Source of the DNA: Arthrobacter psychrochitiniphilus
GTDB taxonomy: Bacteria; Actinomycetota; Actinomycetes; Actinomycetales; Micrococcaceae
Reading direction: 5' to 3'
Assembly (NCBI RefSeq): GCF_003185915.1
Contig: NZ_QHLZ01000005.1
Location: 1 to 64,000 of the forward strand
DNA: 64,000 bases
The notes beneath the pieces were generated by a model. It was given only the letters and a program-made list of their open reading frames with translations. It did no database searches and was not told the origin of the DNA. The position numbers and the translations under genes were made by a program. Shown here in pieces: positions 59,575 through 64,000 of this stretch. Position 1 is the first letter of the stretch. The number at the start of each line of letters is the position of its first letter.

Positions 59575-60168
59575 GTGAGTGCCACCAGTGACGTCGGCGG
59601 AACTAATGCCGCTGCTGTCCCCAGCACGGCTTTGAGTGCAGGGTCACAGGGGTTGCTCTTTACCGAGGATCTTCCAGTTCTGGACCAGAACGCAGGCTAC
59701 CGCGGACCCACCGCATGTAAAGCGGCTGGGATCACCTACCGTCAGCTCGATTATTGGGCCCGTACCGGGCTTGTTGAACCGGCGGTGCGCGGCGCGGCGG
59801 GTTCAGGTTCCCAACGCCTCTACGGCTTCCGAGACATCCTGGTCCTGAAGGTCGTCAAGAGGCTCTTGGATACGGGAGTGTCCCTGCAACAGATCCGCTC
59901 TGCCGTGGAACACCTGCGCGAACGCGGTGTTGAAGATCTGGCCCAAATCACGTTGATGAGTGACGGCGCATCCGTCTACGAATGCACCTCCGCAGACGAG
60001 GTCATCGATCTGGTCCAAGGCGGCCAAGGCGTCTTCGGCATTGCTGTTGGCCGGGTCTGGCGTGAAGTTGAGGGTAGCTTGGCAGCCCTCCCCAGCGAAC
60101 ACGCAGCAGTGCAGACGTTTCCTGGCGATGAACTGAGCAAGCGTCGGGAAGCACGCAAGATCTCCTAA
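59575..60168 (+). CDS. MerR-family regulator (Rv1830 type)
   Basis: The GTG at 59575 follows AGGAGG, fixing the start over longer in-frame options. The 197-residue product has the MerR HTH TACKAAGITYRQLDYWARTGLVEPAVRGAAGSGSQRLYGFRDILVLKVVKRLLDTGVSLQQIRSAVEHLRERG. A C-terminal domain (LMSDGASVYECTSADEVIDLVQGGQGVFGIAVGRVWREVEGSL) is shared with the mycobacterial Rv1830 regulator. A 260-bp leader separates it from DUF151. The transcript is closed by a very long palindrome. Confidence 0.88.
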   Translation: MSATSDVGGTNAAAVPSTALSAGSQGLLFTEDLPVLDQNAGYRGPTACKAAGITYRQLDYWARTGLVEPAVRGAAGSGSQRLYGFRDILVLKVVKRLLDTGVSLQQIRSAVEHLRERGVEDLAQITLMSDGASVYECTSADEVIDLVQGGQGVFGIAVGRVWREVEGSLAALPSEHAAVQTFPGDELSKRREARKIS

Positions 60169-60215
60169 TCTCCACCTTGGCGCGTGAATTCGCGTCTACA
60201 GCTTCCATCCTTGAG

Positions 60216-60281
60216 AAATGCCATGGTTTGACGTAAATGCCACAGCTTGAGCTGTGGCATTTACGTCAAACCATGGCATTT
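60216..60281. terminator. 66-bp near-perfect palindrome between convergent merR and parA-like genes
   Basis: Two exact 32-bp arms (60216-60247 and 60250-60281) are separated by TG. Each arm holds AAATGCCA twice, so the structure has both inverted and direct symmetry. It sits 47 bp after the merR stop and 41 bp from the end of the opposing gene, and it is followed by TTTG. A bidirectional terminator is the simplest reading. Confidence 0.8.
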
Positions 60282-60322
60282 TTGTTGGCGGGGCCGAAAG
60301 CGGCGCTGACAGGTGCGGAATC

Positions 60323-61159
60323 CTAGCCGCGGTAGAGGCGGCTACGGGTGGCGCTCTGGTTCAGCACAGAGTCAAGCAACCGGTCAAAGAGAGCTGAGGC
60401 GTTCTTGGCGGAGTCTCCTGGCCATTGGTGCACCGGATGTGCGGCACCTTGAATCTGCTGCCAATTGGCCTGTTCGGGGATGGTGGGGGAGAGCAGTAGA
60501 TCGCTAAACATGGTTCGCATCTCTGCCAGACGGTACGCGTGCTCATTGGAGCCAGTCCGAACACGGTTGGCCACAATCCCGGCCGGCACCAGCGCCGGAG
60601 CGAATTCAGTTCTGAAAAGCTCAATGGCGCGCAAAGTACGCTGAGTGCCGGCAACCGAGAACAGGCCCGGCTCAGCCACCAAAAGAACCCGGCTGCTGGC
60701 TGTCCACGCCATGCGCGTCAAACCATTGAGCGAGGGTGGGCAGTCAATCAGGACCAACTGGTACGGAGCACTGCCATCACGGTCGGCATTGGCCAAAAGA
60801 GTGGCAAGTCTGCGCAAATCACGTTTGCCCAGATCGGGGCGATCATAAATCCCGCTAAACGCCGAGCCCATGGCAACGTCAAGCGTGGGGAGGGGCCCGT
60901 CGTCGTTCTTGTGGGCGGCCAACCAGCCGCTGGGGGCCACGTTGGCACCAAGATCGACCTTCTTGGCATTCTTGATCATCTGGCCAATGTCTAGCTGACC
61001 GCGCGGGACAACACCTAGCCCGGTGGTGGCGTCGGCATGAGGGTCAAGGTCTATGACGAGGGTCGGGATGCCGGCAGCCAACGCTGCTGAGGCCAAACCG
61101 AGCGTGACTGAGGTCTTGCCGACGCCACCCTTGAGGCTGCTGATACTCACTACTTGCAC
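60323..61159 (-). CDS. Orphan ParA/MinD-family ATPase
   Basis: The 278-residue protein starts MQVVSISSLKGGVGKTSVTLGLASAALAAG with the deviant Walker A. IPTLVIDLDPHADATTGLG and LVLIDCPPSLNGLTRMAWTASSRVLLVAEP follow. The C-terminal 90 residues (VANRVRTGSNEHAYRLAEMR onward) are lineage-specific. There is no ParB or partition site nearby. It is divergent from gcvP and convergent with merR. Relatives occur here in Micrococcales, with no defined cargo. Confidence 0.88.
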   Translation of the reverse strand: MQVVSISSLKGGVGKTSVTLGLASAALAAGIPTLVIDLDPHADATTGLGVVPRGQLDIGQMIKNAKKVDLGANVAPSGWLAAHKNDDGPLPTLDVAMGSAFSGIYDRPDLGKRDLRRLATLLANADRDGSAPYQLVLIDCPPSLNGLTRMAWTASSRVLLVAEPGLFSVAGTQRTLRAIELFRTEFAPALVPAGIVANRVRTGSNEHAYRLAEMRTMFSDLLLSPTIPEQANWQQIQGAAHPVHQWPGDSAKNASALFDRLLDSVLNQSATRSRLYRG

Positions 61160-61259
61160 GGATGAACCATTACCCTTTGCGTTGCTTTTTTACTGATATG
61201 CCTGGTATTGGCATTGACACATACAATAGCTGTGGAACGTTCGCGACTTGGAGAACCCA

Positions 61260-64000
<2,741 letters not shown>

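Overview
The window is a high-GC, gene-dense chromosome segment from an actinobacterium of the order Micrococcales, most like Arthrobacter and its relatives (Micrococcaceae). The support is protein content and gene order: HAD-tlyA-nadK-recN-pyrG-NUDIX-xerD, parA-scpA-scpB-rluB-tyrA-cmk-plsC-der, and gcvH-garA-ftsR-DUF151-merR...gcvP. Overlapping ATGA/GTGA gene junctions are frequent. No integrase, transposase, CRISPR array or rRNA was seen. There is one tRNA, tRNA-Pro(GGG).

Layout. (1) 1-9.8 kb: core genes on the + strand, from a 5'-truncated TPR-like protein with a 52-residue tandem repeat through xerD. (2) 9.8-37.7 kb: an accessory catabolic region lying between xerD and parA-scpA-scpB. Its first half (9.8-23.2 kb) holds three transcription units: kdgK-iclR-ridA (-), D-amino-acid-deaminase-like / N-acyl-D-amino-acid-deacylase-like / KDPG aldolase / GntP permease (+), and sugar-binding lipoprotein / two ABC permeases / GH20 hexosaminidase / iclR (-). 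Read together they form a plausible route for oxidised chitin fragments: import, release of GlcNAc and N-acetylglucosaminate, deacetylation, deamination to 2-keto-3-deoxygluconate, phosphorylation and aldol cleavage. Next come a NUDIX hydrolase and a cupin, then a complete methylcitrate (propionate) module prpD-prpB-prpC with a GntR regulator and divergent prpE. A dicarboxylate/amino-acid symporter, a badly degraded sortase-anchored hexosaminidase pseudogene and an ABC exporter pair close the region. (3) 37.9-45.9 kb: core segregation, RNA-modification, tyrosine, CMP-kinase, lipid and ribosome-assembly genes, ending at tRNA-Pro.

(4) 45.9-56.8 kb: a second accessory stretch. It has a newly read 47-residue membrane peptide, relics of two two-component systems, an intact quinone-oxidoreductase-like gene, an HNH/DUF222 protein, an acyl-CoA dehydrogenase, a GNAT acetyltransferase and a four-helix membrane protein. 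(5) 57.0-64.0 kb: the gcvH-garA-ftsR-DUF151-merR block, a 66-bp near-perfect palindrome between convergent genes, an orphan ParA-like ATPase, and gcvP running off the window end.

The item most worth following is the 9.8-23.2 kb cluster. Each enzyme would normally be annotated separately (D-amino acid metabolism, Entner-Doudoroff, gluconate uptake, chitobiose uptake), but only a GlcNAc1A/glucosaminate pathway explains why they sit together. All functions here are read from sequence motifs and gene order without database searches.
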